Assembly: GCF_005671395.1 (NCBI RefSeq)
Contig: NZ_CP040428.1
Span: forward strand, 62,001 to 126,000
Direction: 5' to 3'
DNA: 64,000 bases
Source of the DNA: Jejubacter calystegiae
Lineage (GTDB): Bacteria; Pseudomonadota; Gammaproteobacteria; Enterobacterales; Enterobacteriaceae
Shown here: positions 50,085-60,367 of the stretch, one piece after another
Position numbering within the stretch: the first letter of the stretch is position 1
Layout of the letters: each line of letters starts with the position of its first letter
Made by a program: the position numbers and the translations under genes
Notes under the pieces: generated by a model
The model's database searches: none
What the model saw: the letters and a program-made list of their open reading frames with translations, nothing else
What the model was told of the DNA's origin: nothing

Positions 50085-50536
50085 TTATCCTCCTCTGGCC
50101 TGCACAGCCTGATGCGCCCCCATACCGATACCACCACCTGCCAGCTCCCCGCTCCATTTTCCAGGGTCAGGTGCCCCGGCCGGGCGGTATTACGCAGGCC
50201 AAAAAAACCCGGTTCACCGGTTATCGAGGTCAGCCGGACATCCTCCCAGGGTACCGAAAAGCTAAACCGCCCTCCCCCGCAATGCAGCGTCGGTTCGCTG
50301 ACCAGACACCAGCGCTCGCCGTTACGCAGCACCTGTAGCTTTCGCTCACGGTTAAAGGCACCGGCATCGTCACGCACCAGTTGTAGCCAGGCCCTCAGCA
50401 ACTGAGCGCTATGCCACAGACGCTGACGCTGCTGCCAGCTATACCCGCTATACGTAGCCATACCGCTCAGCACCAGGGTCAGCGCAATGACCACCAACAG
50501 TTCAGGCAGCGTAAATCCCATTGACTTTCTGTTCAT
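50075..50536 (-). CDS. ppdA: Prepilin-like protein PpdA
   Basis: 153 residues (E. coli 156) from MNRKSMGFTLPELLVVIALT (50536), which places the peptidase site G/F with glutamate +5 correctly; the upstream 40 codons are not pilin-like. C-terminal WGRIRLCRPEEDKC corresponds to the E. coli end. First gene of the pseudopilin operon, just after the thyA terminator. Confidence 0.9.
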   Translation of the reverse strand: MNRKSMGFTLPELLVVIALTLVLSGMATYSGYSWQQRQRLWHSAQLLRAWLQLVRDDAGAFNRERKLQVLRNGERWCLVSEPTLHCGGGRFSFSVPWEDVRLTSITGEPGFFGLRNTARPGHLTLENGAGSWQVVVSVWGRIRLCRPEEDKCR

Positions 50537-50667
50537 AGCGCCAGTCTGCCAACGGCGGAGAAAAGCGCCAGTGCGGGAATGTGACGCTGCGAGACAGCCC
50601 GGAACAAAGATGCGCAGATACACCAGCTTGCAGCCATCTACGAAGCTGACTCGCAAAATGTGCCCAT

Positions 50668-50705
50668 AAAAAAACGCCAGCCGGGGGAATCACCGGCTGG
50701 CGTTA
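50668..50705 (-). terminator. thyA terminator
   Basis: Minus strand AACGCCAGCCGG-TGATTCCC-CCGGCTGGCGTT followed by T7 (A-run at 50668-50674). Strong, between thyA and ppdA. Confidence 0.92.
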
Positions 50706-50730
50706 TTGCGACTGGCTTTCTATCCGAAAA

Positions 50731-51525
50731 TCAGATGGCGACAGGCGCCTTAATGGCAGGATGGGGATCGTAACCTTCGATCTCGAAGTCCTCGAAACGG
50801 TAGTCAAACAGCGAATCAGGCTTACGTTTGATGACCAGTTTCGGCAGCGGCCGCGGTTCGCGGGTCAGCTGCAGGCGGGTCTGCTCCAGATGATTGCTGT
50901 ACAGATGGGTGTCGCCGCCGGTCCAGACGAAGTCGCCCACTTCCAGGTCGCACTGCTGCGCCATCATATGCACCAGCAGCGCATAGCTGGCGATATTAAA
51001 CGGCAGTCCCAGGAAAATATCGCAGGAGCGCTGGTAGAGCTGGCAGGAGAGACGCCCGTCCGCCACATAGAACTGGAAGAAGGCGTGACACGGCGCCAGC
51101 GCCATCTGGTCCAGCTCCCCCACGTTCCAGGCGGAAACGATGATACGCCGAGAATCAGGATCGCTTTTCAGCTGTTCCATAACCCGGGAGATCTGGTCGA
51201 TGGTCTGGCCGTTCGGCGCTCCCCAGGCGCGCCACTGCTTGCCGTATACCGGCCCCAGGTCGCCGTTTTCATCGGCCCATTCGTCCCAGATAGTGACCTT
51301 GTTGTCACGCAGATAGCCAACGTTGGTGTCGCCATTCAGGAACCAGAGCAGTTCGTGGATGATAGAGCGCAGGTGACAGCGCTTGGTGGTCACCAGCGGA
51401 AACCCTTGCTGGAGATCAAAGCGCATCTGGTGACCAAAGATAGAGAGCGTTCCCGTACCGGTTCGATCGTCCTTCGGCGTGCCCTCTTCCAGCACTTTTT
51501 TCATTAAATCAAGATACTGTTTCAT
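50731..51525 (-). CDS. thyA: Thymidylate synthase
   Basis: Methylates dUMP to dTMP with methylenetetrahydrofolate. It has 264 residues, as in E. coli. The nucleophile is in [19 protein letters not shown] (near residue 146); [18 protein letters not shown] and the C-terminal [12 protein letters not shown] are typical. The ATG follows lgt's stop by 6 bp, so lgt-thyA are one transcript. Confidence 0.98.
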   Translation of the reverse strand: MKQYLDLMKKVLEEGTPKDDRTGTGTLSIFGHQMRFDLQQGFPLVTTKRCHLRSIIHELLWFLNGDTNVGYLRDNKVTIWDEWADENGDLGPVYGKQWRAWGAPNGQTIDQISRVMEQLKSDPDSRRIIVSAWNVGELDQMALAPCHAFFQFYVADGRLSCQLYQRSCDIFLGLPFNIASYALLVHMMAQQCDLEVGDFVWTGGDTHLYSNHLEQTRLQLTREPRPLPKLVIKRKPDSLFDYRFEDFEIEGYDPHPAIKAPVAI

Positions 51526-51531
51526 ACATCC

Positions 51532-52404
51532 TCACGAAATCTGCTTCTGCGGGCGGCGATACGCCCAGACCATCATCGCAATACCGGCCACGATCATCGG
51601 GATAGAGAGAATCTGCCCCATGCTGATGTACTGCACCCAGGCGCCGGTGAACTGCGCGTCCGGCTGGCGGAAAAATTCCACAATAATGCGGAACGCACCG
51701 TAGCCGATCAGGAACAGCCCGGAAACGGAGCCGGTGGGGCGCGGTTTGCGAATAAACAGGTTCAGGATGATGAACAGCACAATCCCTTCCAGCGCCATTT
51801 CGTAGAGCTGGGAAGCGTGGCGCGGCAGTACGCCATAGGTATTAAACAGCTGCTGCCATTCCGGATGGCTCGCCAGCAGGCCGATATCTTCTGAACGCGA
51901 GCCGGGAAACAGCATGGCGAAGCGGAAGTTGGGATCGACGCGGCCCCAGAGTTCACCGTTAATGAAGTTACCAAGGCGACCGGCGCCCAGACCGAAGGGG
52001 ATCAGCGGCGCAATAAAATCAGAGACCTGGAAAAAGGTGCGTTTGGTGCGATGGGCGAAGATAAGCATCACGCAGATGACGCCAATCAGGCCACCGTGGA
52101 ACGACATCCCGCCATCCCATACCCGGAACAGATAGAGCGGATCCTCAAGGAACAGCGGCAGGTTATAAAACAACACATAGCCGATGCGGCCGCCGAGGAA
52201 CACGCCGACAAAGCCGGCATACAGCAGGTTTTCAACCTCGTTCTGGGTCCAACCGCTGTTCGGACGTTTGGCGCGGCGAACCGCAAGCCACATAGCGAAA
52301 ACAAAACCCACCAGGTACATCAGACCATACCAGTGGAGCGAAACCGGTCCCACGGAGAAAATTACCGGATCGAAGTCGGGGAAACGCAGATAGCCACTAT
52401 TCAT
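51532..52404 (-). CDS. lgt: Prolipoprotein diacylglyceryl transferase Lgt
   Basis: Transfers diacylglycerol from phosphatidylglycerol to the lipobox cysteine. It has 290 residues (E. coli 291) with seven membrane segments. The Lgt signature [16 protein letters not shown] is intact, and SFHGGLIGV carries the catalytic-region histidine. Upstream neighbour thyA is cotranscribed. Confidence 0.97.
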   Translation of the reverse strand: MNSGYLRFPDFDPVIFSVGPVSLHWYGLMYLVGFVFAMWLAVRRAKRPNSGWTQNEVENLLYAGFVGVFLGGRIGYVLFYNLPLFLEDPLYLFRVWDGGMSFHGGLIGVICVMLIFAHRTKRTFFQVSDFIAPLIPFGLGAGRLGNFINGELWGRVDPNFRFAMLFPGSRSEDIGLLASHPEWQQLFNTYGVLPRHASQLYEMALEGIVLFIILNLFIRKPRPTGSVSGLFLIGYGAFRIIVEFFRQPDAQFTGAWVQYISMGQILSIPMIVAGIAMMVWAYRRPQKQIS

Positions 52405-52460
52405 CGGTCACCACAAAGCATTGTTGTCCCGCCGGTGTGGAAGGGGCGGGAAAATTAGCC

Positions 52461-52479
52461 GCGCGCCGTTCAGGCGCGC
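52461..52479 (-). terminator. Hairpin after ptsP
   Basis: GCGCGCC-TGAAC-GGCGCGC on the minus strand followed by GGCTAATTTT, between ptsP and lgt. Probably a terminator or partial terminator. Confidence 0.6.
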
Positions 52480-52553
52480 TCCCAAAGCCGCGAATCATAC
52501 CACAAAGGCCGCGGGCGGTGCGGTCATGAAGATGTAAAAGAAACGTAATGGAA

Positions 52554-54800
52554 TCAGCGTCCGCCGCGAATCAGACCGCCCAGACCGCGTCGCTCCATAA
52601 AAGACGCCACCTGATGGCGCACCTCTGTCGTTAACTGGGCCTCCAGACTGCGCTGCACCAGATTCTGCGCCTCTTCCAGATCGATACGTTTCAGCAGGTA
52701 TTTCACCCTGGCGACGGAACGCCCATTCATCGACAGCGAGCGGTAACCCATGCCGACCAGCAGCGCCACACACATCGGATCGCCTGCCATTTCTCCACAC
52801 ACCCCGGGCTCGATACCAACCGCTAGCGCTTCCCGGGCTATCTGGGCCATGGCGCGCAACATTGCCGGATGCAGGCTGTCATACAGCGAAGCCACCCGGG
52901 TGTTGTTCCTGTCCACCGCCAGCAGATACTGGGTCAGATCGTTAGTCCCGACCGAGATAAAATCGACGCGCCCCACCAGCTGCGGCAGCAGATAGAGCAT
53001 TGAGGGGACCTCGATCATCACTCCAATACGCAGCGCCGGCAGTGCATAGCCCAGCGTCTCTTCCACCTCCCGACCAGCGCGATCGATAAGCCTGCGCGCC
53101 TCGTCGATCTCGTCCAGGCTGGAGACCATCGGCAGCAGGATGCTGAGGTTGGCGGTGGCGGCATTGGCACGTAGCATGGCACGCACCTGGATCAGGAAGA
53201 TCTCTGGCTGATCCAGGGTAATACGAATACCGCGCCATCCCAGGCAAGGGTTCTCTTCGCTGATGGGCATATAGGGCAGCTGTTTATCCGCCCCGACATC
53301 CAGGGTTCGCAGCGTCACCGGCTTATCGTGGAACATCTGCAACATGCCCTGATACTGGGCTACCTGCTCCTCTTCCGAAGGAAAGCCGCTCTGCAACATA
53401 AAGGGGATTTCGGTGCGGTACAGGCCAATACCATCAATCCAGGCGCCAAGCTTCTGTTCATGTTCAGGGCTAAGCCCGGCGTTAAGCATGACATGCACCC
53501 GTTCGCCGCTGGCAAGACAGGCTGGCTGCTCTACGCCATCTTCCGCCCGACGGCTCAGTTCGTTCTCTTCGCTTATCAGACGCTGGTATTCGGCAATCAG
53601 TACCGGTTCTGGATCCACCAGCACTTCACCGCGATAGCCGTCGACGATCAGCATGCGTTCGTGCAGGAAAGTTGGCTGGATATCAGCGCCCATCACCGTG
53701 GGGATCCCCAGGGCGCGTACCATAATAGCGGCGTGGGAGTTCGATGCCCCGTCGCGCACCACTACGCCGGCCAGACGATCCTGGGGTAGCTCCGCCAGGG
53801 TGGTGGCCGAAAGCTCGTCCGCTACCAGCACAAAGCGTTCAGGCCAGGTGTTGGGCCCCTGAATAGTATCGTCCAGGAAGAATAGTAGCCGCTGGCCCAG
53901 GGTACGCAGATCGCCCGCGCGCTCCTTCAGGTAACCTTCGCTCAGGGCGGAGAACTGCTCGACGAACTTTTCAATGACTGTTTTAACCGCCCATTCAGCC
54001 ACCGAGCCTTTATCCACCTCTTCATACAGTTCGCGACGCAGACGTGGATCGGAAAGCAGGTGCGAGTAGAGATCGAAGATCGCCGCCGTCTCTTTCTGGG
54101 CCCCGCCGCTGAAGCGTTTGCTGTAGCGGCGGAATTCGGCCCCCGCCTCTTCCAGCGCTTCACCCAGGCGTTCCCGCTCCCGGGCGATATCCAGCGTAGA
54201 GGCCGCCGAAACCTGTTCAATCAGCGGCAGCGTGGTGTCCATCCACCCTTCTGCGACCGCCACGCCGGGAGCCGCGGGCAGTGCACGAATCCGCGCCTGG
54301 CGGTACTGGCCAAATAAAGAGGTAAGCTGGGACTGGGAAAGAATGGCGGCCATCTGCGTGGCCAGCGTGACCAGGAAGGACTCCTCGGTCTCGTTGAACT
54401 GGCGCAGCTCGCGCTGCTGCACCACCAGCACCCCCAGTAACTGGCGGCGCTGAATAATCGGCACCCCAAGGAAGGCGCGGAAACGCTCCTCCTTAACACC
54501 TGGCACATATTTAAAGCTCGGGTGCTTTGGGGCATCGGCCAGGTTTATGGGTTCCGCCAGCCTGCCCACCAGCCCCACAATGCCTTCATCAAAGGCCAGG
54601 GTGACTATCCGGCCGCGCGGCTTTTTCAGCCCGCGCGTTGCCATCAGGTAAAAGCAGTGGCGATCGCGATCGGCGAGGTAAACCGAGCAGACCTCGGTAT
54701 TCATAGCCTGGCAGATGTCATTCACCAGTATTTCCAGCGCCTCGTTCAGGCGCGGGGCGCTGGCAACCTTTTCGACAATCTCTCGTAACTGAGTGAGCAT
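52554..54800 (-). CDS. ptsP: PTS enzyme I-Ntr (PtsP)
   Basis: First protein of the nitrogen PTS, passing phosphate from PEP to NPr. It has 748 residues, as in E. coli. N-terminal GAF domain (about 1-155) sensing glutamine/alpha-ketoglutarate, then the enzyme I fold with phospho-histidine H356 in GASNSHAAIMVRALG. The PEP-binding barrel has YRTEIPFMLQ and GVCGEMAGDP. Cotranscribed with rppH, 12 bp upstream. Confidence 0.97.
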   Translation of the reverse strand: MLTQLREIVEKVASAPRLNEALEILVNDICQAMNTEVCSVYLADRDRHCFYLMATRGLKKPRGRIVTLAFDEGIVGLVGRLAEPINLADAPKHPSFKYVPGVKEERFRAFLGVPIIQRRQLLGVLVVQQRELRQFNETEESFLVTLATQMAAILSQSQLTSLFGQYRQARIRALPAAPGVAVAEGWMDTTLPLIEQVSAASTLDIARERERLGEALEEAGAEFRRYSKRFSGGAQKETAAIFDLYSHLLSDPRLRRELYEEVDKGSVAEWAVKTVIEKFVEQFSALSEGYLKERAGDLRTLGQRLLFFLDDTIQGPNTWPERFVLVADELSATTLAELPQDRLAGVVVRDGASNSHAAIMVRALGIPTVMGADIQPTFLHERMLIVDGYRGEVLVDPEPVLIAEYQRLISEENELSRRAEDGVEQPACLASGERVHVMLNAGLSPEHEQKLGAWIDGIGLYRTEIPFMLQSGFPSEEEQVAQYQGMLQMFHDKPVTLRTLDVGADKQLPYMPISEENPCLGWRGIRITLDQPEIFLIQVRAMLRANAATANLSILLPMVSSLDEIDEARRLIDRAGREVEETLGYALPALRIGVMIEVPSMLYLLPQLVGRVDFISVGTNDLTQYLLAVDRNNTRVASLYDSLHPAMLRAMAQIAREALAVGIEPGVCGEMAGDPMCVALLVGMGYRSLSMNGRSVARVKYLLKRIDLEEAQNLVQRSLEAQLTTEVRHQVASFMERRGLGGLIRGGR

Positions 54801-54812
54801 ACGGGGAGTGGC

Positions 54813-55343
54813 TTAACCTCTTTTTCTTCGCCATCCAGAGGAAGCGTTACGCTGCGGCGCCGCATCCTGTAAGGGCATTACAACGCCCGAGAACTCTTTC
54901 ATCACGCGGCGATAGACATCGCGCTTGAATGAGACCACCTGGCGCACCGGATACCAATAGCTTACCCACCGCCAGCCATCGAACTCCGGCGTGCTGCTGG
55001 TTTGCATATTGATGTCGCTGTCATTGCTAATCAGTTGCAGAAGAAACCATTTTTGCTTCTGGCCGATACAAACCGGCTTTGTATCCCAACGCACCAAACG
55101 TTTCGGTAACTTGTAACGTAACCAGTTACGGGTAGAGGCAAGCAGCCGCACGTCTTTACGTTGCAGCCCCACCTCTTCGAACAGTTCCCGATACATCGCC
55201 TGTTCCGCGGACTCGCCAGGGTTAATTCCCCCCTGGGGAAACTGCCAGGAGTGCTGGCCAAAACGTCTGGCCCACATTACCTGCCCCTGCCGGTTACAGA
55301 TCACGATACCCACATTCGGGCGGTAGCCATCGTCGTCGATCAC
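54813..55343 (-). CDS. rppH: RNA pyrophosphohydrolase RppH
   Basis: Removes pyrophosphate from mRNA 5' ends, triggering RNase E decay. The start is a GTG at 55343 giving [17 protein letters not shown] and 176 residues, exactly the E. coli form; an ATG 14 codons upstream is open but not conserved. The Nudix box [22 protein letters not shown] is complete. It opens the rppH-ptsP operon. Confidence 0.95.
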   Translation of the reverse strand: MIDDDGYRPNVGIVICNRQGQVMWARRFGQHSWQFPQGGINPGESAEQAMYRELFEEVGLQRKDVRLLASTRNWLRYKLPKRLVRWDTKPVCIGQKQKWFLLQLISNDSDINMQTSSTPEFDGWRWVSYWYPVRQVVSFKRDVYRRVMKEFSGVVMPLQDAAPQRNASSGWRRKRG

Positions 55344-56029
55344 TGGACTACCCCAAAATAAACCTGAATGCTGCGATTGTTTCATACTCCCGAAAGGCGG
55401 TAAACCACTCTATGTCAGGGACGCGACAGGTATAACAATTGAATAACTCACAGATAAGATCAAGGTTATAAACAGGCAGGGGCGATTCAGAGCGGTTTTA
55501 TTCACTTTTTCTGTGGATATCACTGTGTAGAACTGGCTAATTAACACGGGAAAACTTATCCTGCCACTTAAGTTGCGCAAAGCGCACTGAATAATAAATG
55601 ATTATATATCATGAAATTAAAACAACAAGACATGTCTGAATGACAGATTTAGTGACGATCGTCACACTCATGGCTCCCAGAGTGATGAAAGATCGAGCAG
55701 CGCCGTTTTTATCCACAGATTGTGTCAATAAGTTAGACACAAATCGCCTGAAAATTCCTTTTTCGCCTGCCGTCAAGGCTGTAAATCGAAACAGTAGTGG
55801 CGGATTTGCCCAGTTATCCCATTTTTCTGTGGATAACCCGGTGTAAGATCCTGTTCATTGTCGGTGACCATTATTGAAAAACCCGTCTCGCCTGGCAAAT
55901 CCGCTGCCGAAAAAATGGTAAAAACCTATATAAATCATCATATTGGTTTTTAAAGCCACAAAGGAGTAAACTCTTTCCACAAGCACCTGAAAGTGCGTCT
56001 ATTTTTTCACCACCCGCATTGAGCCATTT
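55344..56029. other. DARS2 locus (DnaA-reactivating sequence) between rppH and mutH
   Basis: 686 bp, AT-rich, no credible gene. In E. coli DARS2, which converts ADP-DnaA to ATP-DnaA with IHF and Fis, is in this same gap. Visible DnaA boxes: TTATCCACA (55709-55717, plus) and TGTGGATAA (55828-55836, minus), both perfect. Near matches are TGTGGATAT (55512-55520, minus) and TTATCCCAT (55814-55822, plus). The last one faces the perfect minus box across 5 bp, like a DARS core. AATCATCATATTG (about 55935-55947) is one base off the IHF consensus. The region also holds the rppH and mutH promoters. Confidence 0.8.
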
Positions 56030-56716
56030 ATGGAATCACTACACCTGCCTGTTAGCCCCCCGGAAAATGAAGCACAGTTGCTGGAACAGGCCCGGTTACT
56101 CGCCGGTTGCAGTCTTGGGGAGCTGGGGGCCATGGCGGGCCTGCCGGTGCCGAAGGATCTGCGCCGCGATAAAGGCTGGATCGGCATTCTGCTCGAGATG
56201 TGGCTGGGCGCCAGCGCCGGCAGCAAGCCAGAGCAGGACTTCGCCGCTATTGGTGTGGAGCTAAAAACGATCCCTATCGACAGGCAGGGACGGCCGTTGG
56301 AAACCACCTTTGTCTGCGTCGCCCCACTCACCGGCAACAGCGGCGTGGTCTGGGAAACCTGCCACGTGCGCCACAAGCTAAAGCGCGTGCTTTGGGTGCC
56401 GGTGGAAGGAGAGCGCACCATTCCGCTGGCCGAGCGCCGGGTAGGATCGCCGCTGCTGTGGAGCCCTTCAGAAGAGGAAGAGATGCAGCTGCGCCGCGAT
56501 TGGGAAGAGCTGATGGATATGATTGTGCTGGGCCAGGTCGAGCGTATTACCGCGCGCCACGGAGAGGTACTGCAGCTTCGTCCCAAAGCCGCAAACGGCC
56601 AGGCGCTGACCGACGCCATCGGCGCTAATGGTGAGACCATTTTGACCCGACCGCGTGGCTTTTATCTCAAGAAACCTTTTACCGCCGCGCTGTTGGCGCG
56701 CCACTTCTTGTTGTAA
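56030..56716 (+). CDS. mutH: DNA mismatch repair endonuclease MutH
   Basis: Nicks the unmethylated strand at hemimethylated GATC when activated by MutS-MutL. It has 228 residues (E. coli 229). Catalytic D70, E77 and K79 in [11 protein letters not shown], with E56 in ILLEMWLG. The C-terminal lever [19 protein letters not shown] is present. The N-terminal 15 residues vary from E. coli. Upstream is the DARS2 gap. Confidence 0.97.
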   Translation: MESLHLPVSPPENEAQLLEQARLLAGCSLGELGAMAGLPVPKDLRRDKGWIGILLEMWLGASAGSKPEQDFAAIGVELKTIPIDRQGRPLETTFVCVAPLTGNSGVVWETCHVRHKLKRVLWVPVEGERTIPLAERRVGSPLLWSPSEEEEMQLRRDWEELMDMIVLGQVERITARHGEVLQLRPKAANGQALTDAIGANGETILTRPRGFYLKKPFTAALLARHFLL

Positions 56717-56751
56717 AAGCAAGTACAGGCGCGCTTATAATTAGGGTTTGC

Positions 56752-56799
56752 GCTTATCAGGAACGCCGCAAGGCCGACAGATAAAATAGCCTGATAAGC
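56752..56799. repeat. REP-like inverted repeat between mutH and ygdQ
   Basis: Perfect 10-bp arms GCTTATCAGG and CCTGATAAGC about 28 bp apart. It resembles enterobacterial REP/PU elements in its GATAAGC motif. Placed 35 bp after mutH. Confidence 0.5.
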
Positions 56800-56830
56800 T
56801 ATTGTTCTCTCTTTTTTGACAGGATAGTTA

Positions 56831-57544
56831 ATGTTATTTGCATGGATTACGGATCCCAATGCCTGGCTGGCGCTCGGTACGCTGACGCTGCTGGAAATCG
56901 TTCTGGGGATCGACAATATCATCTTCCTTTCTCTGGTCGTCGCGAAGCTTCCAAAACATCAGCAGAATAAAGCCCGCCGTTTGGGGTTGCTGGGCGCCAT
57001 GGTAATGCGTTTGGCGCTGTTGGCCTCCATTGCCTGGCTCAGCCATCTTACCCAGACGCTGTTTACCCTGTTTGGCGAAGCCATCTCGGCGCGGGATCTG
57101 ATCCTGCTGATGGGGGGGCTGTTTCTGATCTGGAAGGCCAGTATGGAGGTACATGAATCGATAGAAGGCGGCGGAGAAGAGATGAAAACCAACGTCCACT
57201 CATTCTGGGGGGCGATTATCCAGATTATGCTGCTGGATATTATCTTCAGTCTTGATTCCGTCATTACCGCGGTTGGTCTTTCCGATCATCTGTTTATTAT
57301 GATGGCCGCCGTAGTGATCGCTGTGGGTATGATGATGTTCGCTGCGCGCCCCATCGGCGAGTTTGTCGACAGGCACCCGTCGGTGAAGATGCTGGCGCTC
57401 TCTTTCCTGATTCTGGTGGGCTTTACCCTGATTCTGGAAAGCTTTGATGTCGAAATTCCCAAAGGCTACATCTATTTCGCCATGTTCTTCTCGATTGCGG
57501 TGGAATGTCTGAATCTGCTACGCAACAAGAAGAATCAACTGTGA
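56831..57544 (+). CDS. ygdQ: TerC-family membrane protein YgdQ
   Basis: 237 residues as in E. coli YgdQ, about seven membrane segments. The TerC hallmarks LEIVLGIDNIIFLSLV and LDIIFSLDSVITAVGL place paired acidic residues in helices 1 and 5, consistent with metal-ion handling in this family. Substrate not established. No associated ter genes. A hairpin follows at 57551-57582. Confidence 0.92.
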   Translation: MLFAWITDPNAWLALGTLTLLEIVLGIDNIIFLSLVVAKLPKHQQNKARRLGLLGAMVMRLALLASIAWLSHLTQTLFTLFGEAISARDLILLMGGLFLIWKASMEVHESIEGGGEEMKTNVHSFWGAIIQIMLLDIIFSLDSVITAVGLSDHLFIMMAAVVIAVGMMMFAARPIGEFVDRHPSVKMLALSFLILVGFTLILESFDVEIPKGYIYFAMFFSIAVECLNLLRNKKNQL

Positions 57545-57550
57545 ATTAGC

Positions 57551-57582
57551 GGGTGAAACGCAGCTTTTGTTGCGTTTTACCC
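57551..57582 (+). terminator. Hairpin after ygdQ
   Basis: GGGTGAAACGCA-GCTTTTGT-TGCGTTTTACCC, 12-bp arms with one G-U pair, 7 bp after the stop. T-run weak. Confidence 0.5.
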
Positions 57583-57704
57583 CACTTCCAGGGAACTTTC
57601 TTACAATAATACTCCGTTTTTAAGACTTGCCCTCTTTTTTAATTTATCTCGCCAGGTTATTACTAAAATATAGGCACATACAGAATTCGCTGAGGAAGAA
57701 TAGA

Positions 57705-57923
57705 ATGAAAAAATGGGCTGTAGCAATTTCCGCCGTCGGCATGGTATTTGCTGTTTCCGGCTGTAGCAGTGATTACGTCATGGCGACCAAAGATGGTCGG
57801 ATGATTCTGACCGAAGGCAAGCCGCAGGTCGACGATGATACGGGGCTGGTCAGCTATCGCGATAATCAGGGCAATGAAATGCAGATTAACCGCGATGATG
57901 TTTCGCAAATCATTGAACGTTAA
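57705..57923 (+). CDS. ygdR: YgdI/YgdR-family lipoprotein YgdR
   Basis: 72 residues, same as E. coli YgdR. The start at [20 protein letters not shown] is preceded by GAGGAAG; the longer frame is not a signal peptide. Lipobox VSGC (Cys20). The mature domain [17 protein letters not shown] is nearly identical to E. coli, and [12 protein letters not shown] ends it. Paralogue of YgdI (28854-29081). Function unknown. Confidence 0.94.
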   Translation: MKKWAVAISAVGMVFAVSGCSSDYVMATKDGRMILTEGKPQVDDDTGLVSYRDNQGNEMQINRDDVSQIIER

Positions 57924-57932
57924 GCGATAAAA

Positions 57933-57955
57933 GGCCAGCCACGCTGGCTTTTTTT
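57933..57955 (+). terminator. ygdR terminator
   Basis: GCCAGC-CAC-GCTGGC followed by T7, 10 bp past the ygdR stop. Confidence 0.92.
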
Positions 57956-58085
57956 ATAACGTCTTCCCCGCTTTCCTCTTTCCCTTTTACGCTGGCTCTG
58001 TCATGGTTACAGTACGTGCGCCGACGCGTTACGACACAACTTATCGCAACAATGTCATCACAAGAAAGAGAAAAGGAAACCGGCA

Positions 58086-59126
58086 ATGCACTATCACCGA
58101 ATCCCTCACAGCTCGCTGGAGATAAGCCGACTGGGTCTTGGCACCATGACCTTCGGCGAGCAGAATAGTGAAGCCGACGCTCACGAGCAGCTCGACTATG
58201 CCGTCGCTCAGGGGATCAACCTGATCGACGTCGCGGAGATGTATCCCGTACCGCCACGTCCCGAAACTCAGGGACTCACCGAAACTTATGTGGGCAACTG
58301 GCTGCATAAGCGCGGTAATCGTGAAAAGCTGGTTATCGCTTCCAAAGTCAGCGGCCCTGCCCGTAACAGCGACAATAGCATCCGCCCTAACCAGATTCTG
58401 GACCGCAAAAACATTCGCGAAGCGCTGGACGCCAGCCTGAAACGGCTACAGACCGACTATCTCGATCTCTATCAGGTGCACTGGCCACAGCGCGCCACTA
58501 ACTGCTTTGGCAAACTCGGCTATGAGTGGAGCGATAGCACGCCGCCGGTGACCCTGCTGGAGACCCTGGAAGCGCTGGCCGACTGCCAGCGGGCCGGTAA
58601 GATTCGCTATATCGGCGTCTCCAACGAAACCGCCTGGGGCGTGATGCGCTATCTGCAACTGGCGGAAAAACACGAGCTGCCGCGTATTGTCGCCATCCAG
58701 AATCCCTACAGCCTGCTGAACCGCAGCTTCGAAGTGGGTCTGTCCGAGATAGCCCAACACGAAGGCATTGAGCTACTGGCCTATTCCTGCCTGGCCTTCG
58801 GTACCCTGACTGGAAAATACCTGAACGGCGCCCGCCCTGCCGGCGCGCGTAATACGCTGTTCAGCCGCTTTACGCGCTATAGCGGCGAACCGGCGAATCA
58901 GGCCGTGGCCGCCTATGTCGAGATTGCCGGCCGACACGGACTGGATCCGGCCCAGATGGCGCTGGCCTTCGTGCGTCAGCAGCCGTTTGTCGCCAGTACC
59001 CTGCTGGGCGCCACCACCATGGAACAGCTTAAGAGCAACATCGACAGCCAGCACCTGGAACTGAGTGACGAAGTGCGGGAAGAGCTGGAGGCGGTACACC
59101 GCAACTGGACCTATCCGGCCCCATAA
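58086..59126 (+). CDS. tas: Aldo-keto reductase Tas
   Basis: NADPH-dependent aldo-keto reductase, 346 residues as in E. coli, where tas complements tyrosine auxotrophy in starving cells; the natural substrate is unknown. Catalytic tetrad positions: D and Y in LIDVAEMYPVPP, K in VIASKVSG, H in YQVHWPQR. Barrel C-terminus VASTLLGATTMEQLKSNI binds cofactor. Alone between ygdR and the convergent lplT. Confidence 0.94.
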   Translation: MHYHRIPHSSLEISRLGLGTMTFGEQNSEADAHEQLDYAVAQGINLIDVAEMYPVPPRPETQGLTETYVGNWLHKRGNREKLVIASKVSGPARNSDNSIRPNQILDRKNIREALDASLKRLQTDYLDLYQVHWPQRATNCFGKLGYEWSDSTPPVTLLETLEALADCQRAGKIRYIGVSNETAWGVMRYLQLAEKHELPRIVAIQNPYSLLNRSFEVGLSEIAQHEGIELLAYSCLAFGTLTGKYLNGARPAGARNTLFSRFTRYSGEPANQAVAAYVEIAGRHGLDPAQMALAFVRQQPFVASTLLGATTMEQLKSNIDSQHLELSDEVREELEAVHRNWTYPAP

Positions 59127-59131
59127 AAACG

Positions 59132-59158
59132 AAAAGGGGCGCTCTCTGCGCCCCTTTT
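59132..59158. terminator. Bidirectional terminator between tas and lplT
   Basis: AAAAGGGGCGC-TCTCT-GCGCCCCTTTT, with A/T tracts on both sides, so it can end both converging transcripts. Confidence 0.9.
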
Positions 59159-59173
59159 AATGCCAATACCCAC

Positions 59174-60367
59174 TTAACGCAACCGCTTCCAGATCCACAA
59201 TCCGGCAATCGCCAGCGCAAACAGCGTCCCGAAACCCACGCCAATAGCAACGACTGGCGCCCCGGCCTTCACCGCCAGCGAATAGAGCCCCAGCATCAGC
59301 AGCATCGCCGCATTCTCGCCCAGGTTCTGTACCGCAATAGCGTTACCGGCGCCGACGCTACGTTTGCCGCGCTCCTGCAACAGCGCGTTCAGCGGTACCA
59401 CGAAGAAACCGCCCAGAATACCGATCAGCACCAGTAGCCCATAAGCGGGCAGCAGCTGATGCTGAAGCGCGAAGGCCGCCACCACTACGCCGATCAACAC
59501 CCCGGCAGGCATACAGCGCGCCACGGTTTCCAGGGTCACCAGACGCGCCGCAGCACCCGCTCCCACAACGATGCCGACAGCCACCATAGCATTCAGGTAA
59601 GTCGGCGTGGCGTTATCGGTAATCCCCAGCGCCACTGGCACCCAGAGTACCAGCAGAAAGCGCAGGGTGACGCCCGCGCCCCAGAACAGGCTGGTGCCAA
59701 GCAGGGAAAAGCGGGTTTCGCCATCGCGCCACAGCGTAACGCAGGCGTTAGCAAAGCCGCGAGCCATTTCCCGCGGGCGCCAGGAGTGACCCGGACGCGC
59801 CGCAGGCAGACGCGGAATCATCAGGTTAGCCACCACGGCACCGGCATAGACCACTGCGCAAACCACCAGCGCCGCCGTCAGATGCCAGTCCGCCAGTACG
59901 CCGCCCGCCACCGAACCCAGCAGGATAGCCGCTATGGTCGAGGCCTCCATCAGTCCGTTAGCCTTTACTAACCTGTCGCCAGTGGTCAGTTCCCCCAGAA
60001 TGCCGTACTTGGCCGGTGAGTATGCGGCCGCGCCAATCCCCACCAGGGTATAGCCAACAAAGGGATTCATGCCAAAGCAGATCATCCCGGCACCCAGCAG
60101 TTTGAGGGCGTTCGCCACCATCATCACCCGCCCCTTAGCGAAGCTATCCGCTACCTGGCCTACGAAGGGAGCAAACACAATGTAAGCGCCCACAAACACC
60201 ATCTGCAGCACCGGTTGGCTCCACTCCGGATAGTGGAACGCCTTCAGCACCGCCAGGGTAGCGAACAGTAGCGCATTATCGCCAAAGGCCGAGAGGAACT
60301 GGGCGGCAATCACCGCCATCATGCCCCGGGACCAGATAGAGGTACTGGCGGATCCGGACTCAGTCAT
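59174..60367 (-). CDS. lplT: Lysophospholipid transporter LplT
   Basis: Inner-membrane flippase moving 2-acyl-glycerophospholipids to the cytoplasm for Aas. MFS protein of 397 residues (exactly E. coli) from [12 protein letters not shown] at 60367; 12 membrane segments, e.g. [17 protein letters not shown] and [17 protein letters not shown] homologous region. The start overlaps the aas stop by 8 nt, coupling the two. Confidence 0.95.
   Translation of the reverse strand: MTESGSASTSIWSRGMMAVIAAQFLSAFGDNALLFATLAVLKAFHYPEWSQPVLQMVFVGAYIVFAPFVGQVADSFAKGRVMMVANALKLLGAGMICFGMNPFVGYTLVGIGAAAYSPAKYGILGELTTGDRLVKANGLMEASTIAAILLGSVAGGVLADWHLTAALVVCAVVYAGAVVANLMIPRLPAARPGHSWRPREMARGFANACVTLWRDGETRFSLLGTSLFWGAGVTLRFLLVLWVPVALGITDNATPTYLNAMVAVGIVVGAGAAARLVTLETVARCMPAGVLIGVVVAAFALQHQLLPAYGLLVLIGILGGFFVVPLNALLQERGKRSVGAGNAIAVQNLGENAAMLLMLGLYSLAVKAGAPVVAIGVGFGTLFALAIAGLWIWKRLR

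Noticed and set aside
55640-55846. 68-codon frame in the rppH-mutH gap
   Set aside because: Covers the conserved DnaA boxes of DARS2 and has no protein-like features or ribosome-binding site.
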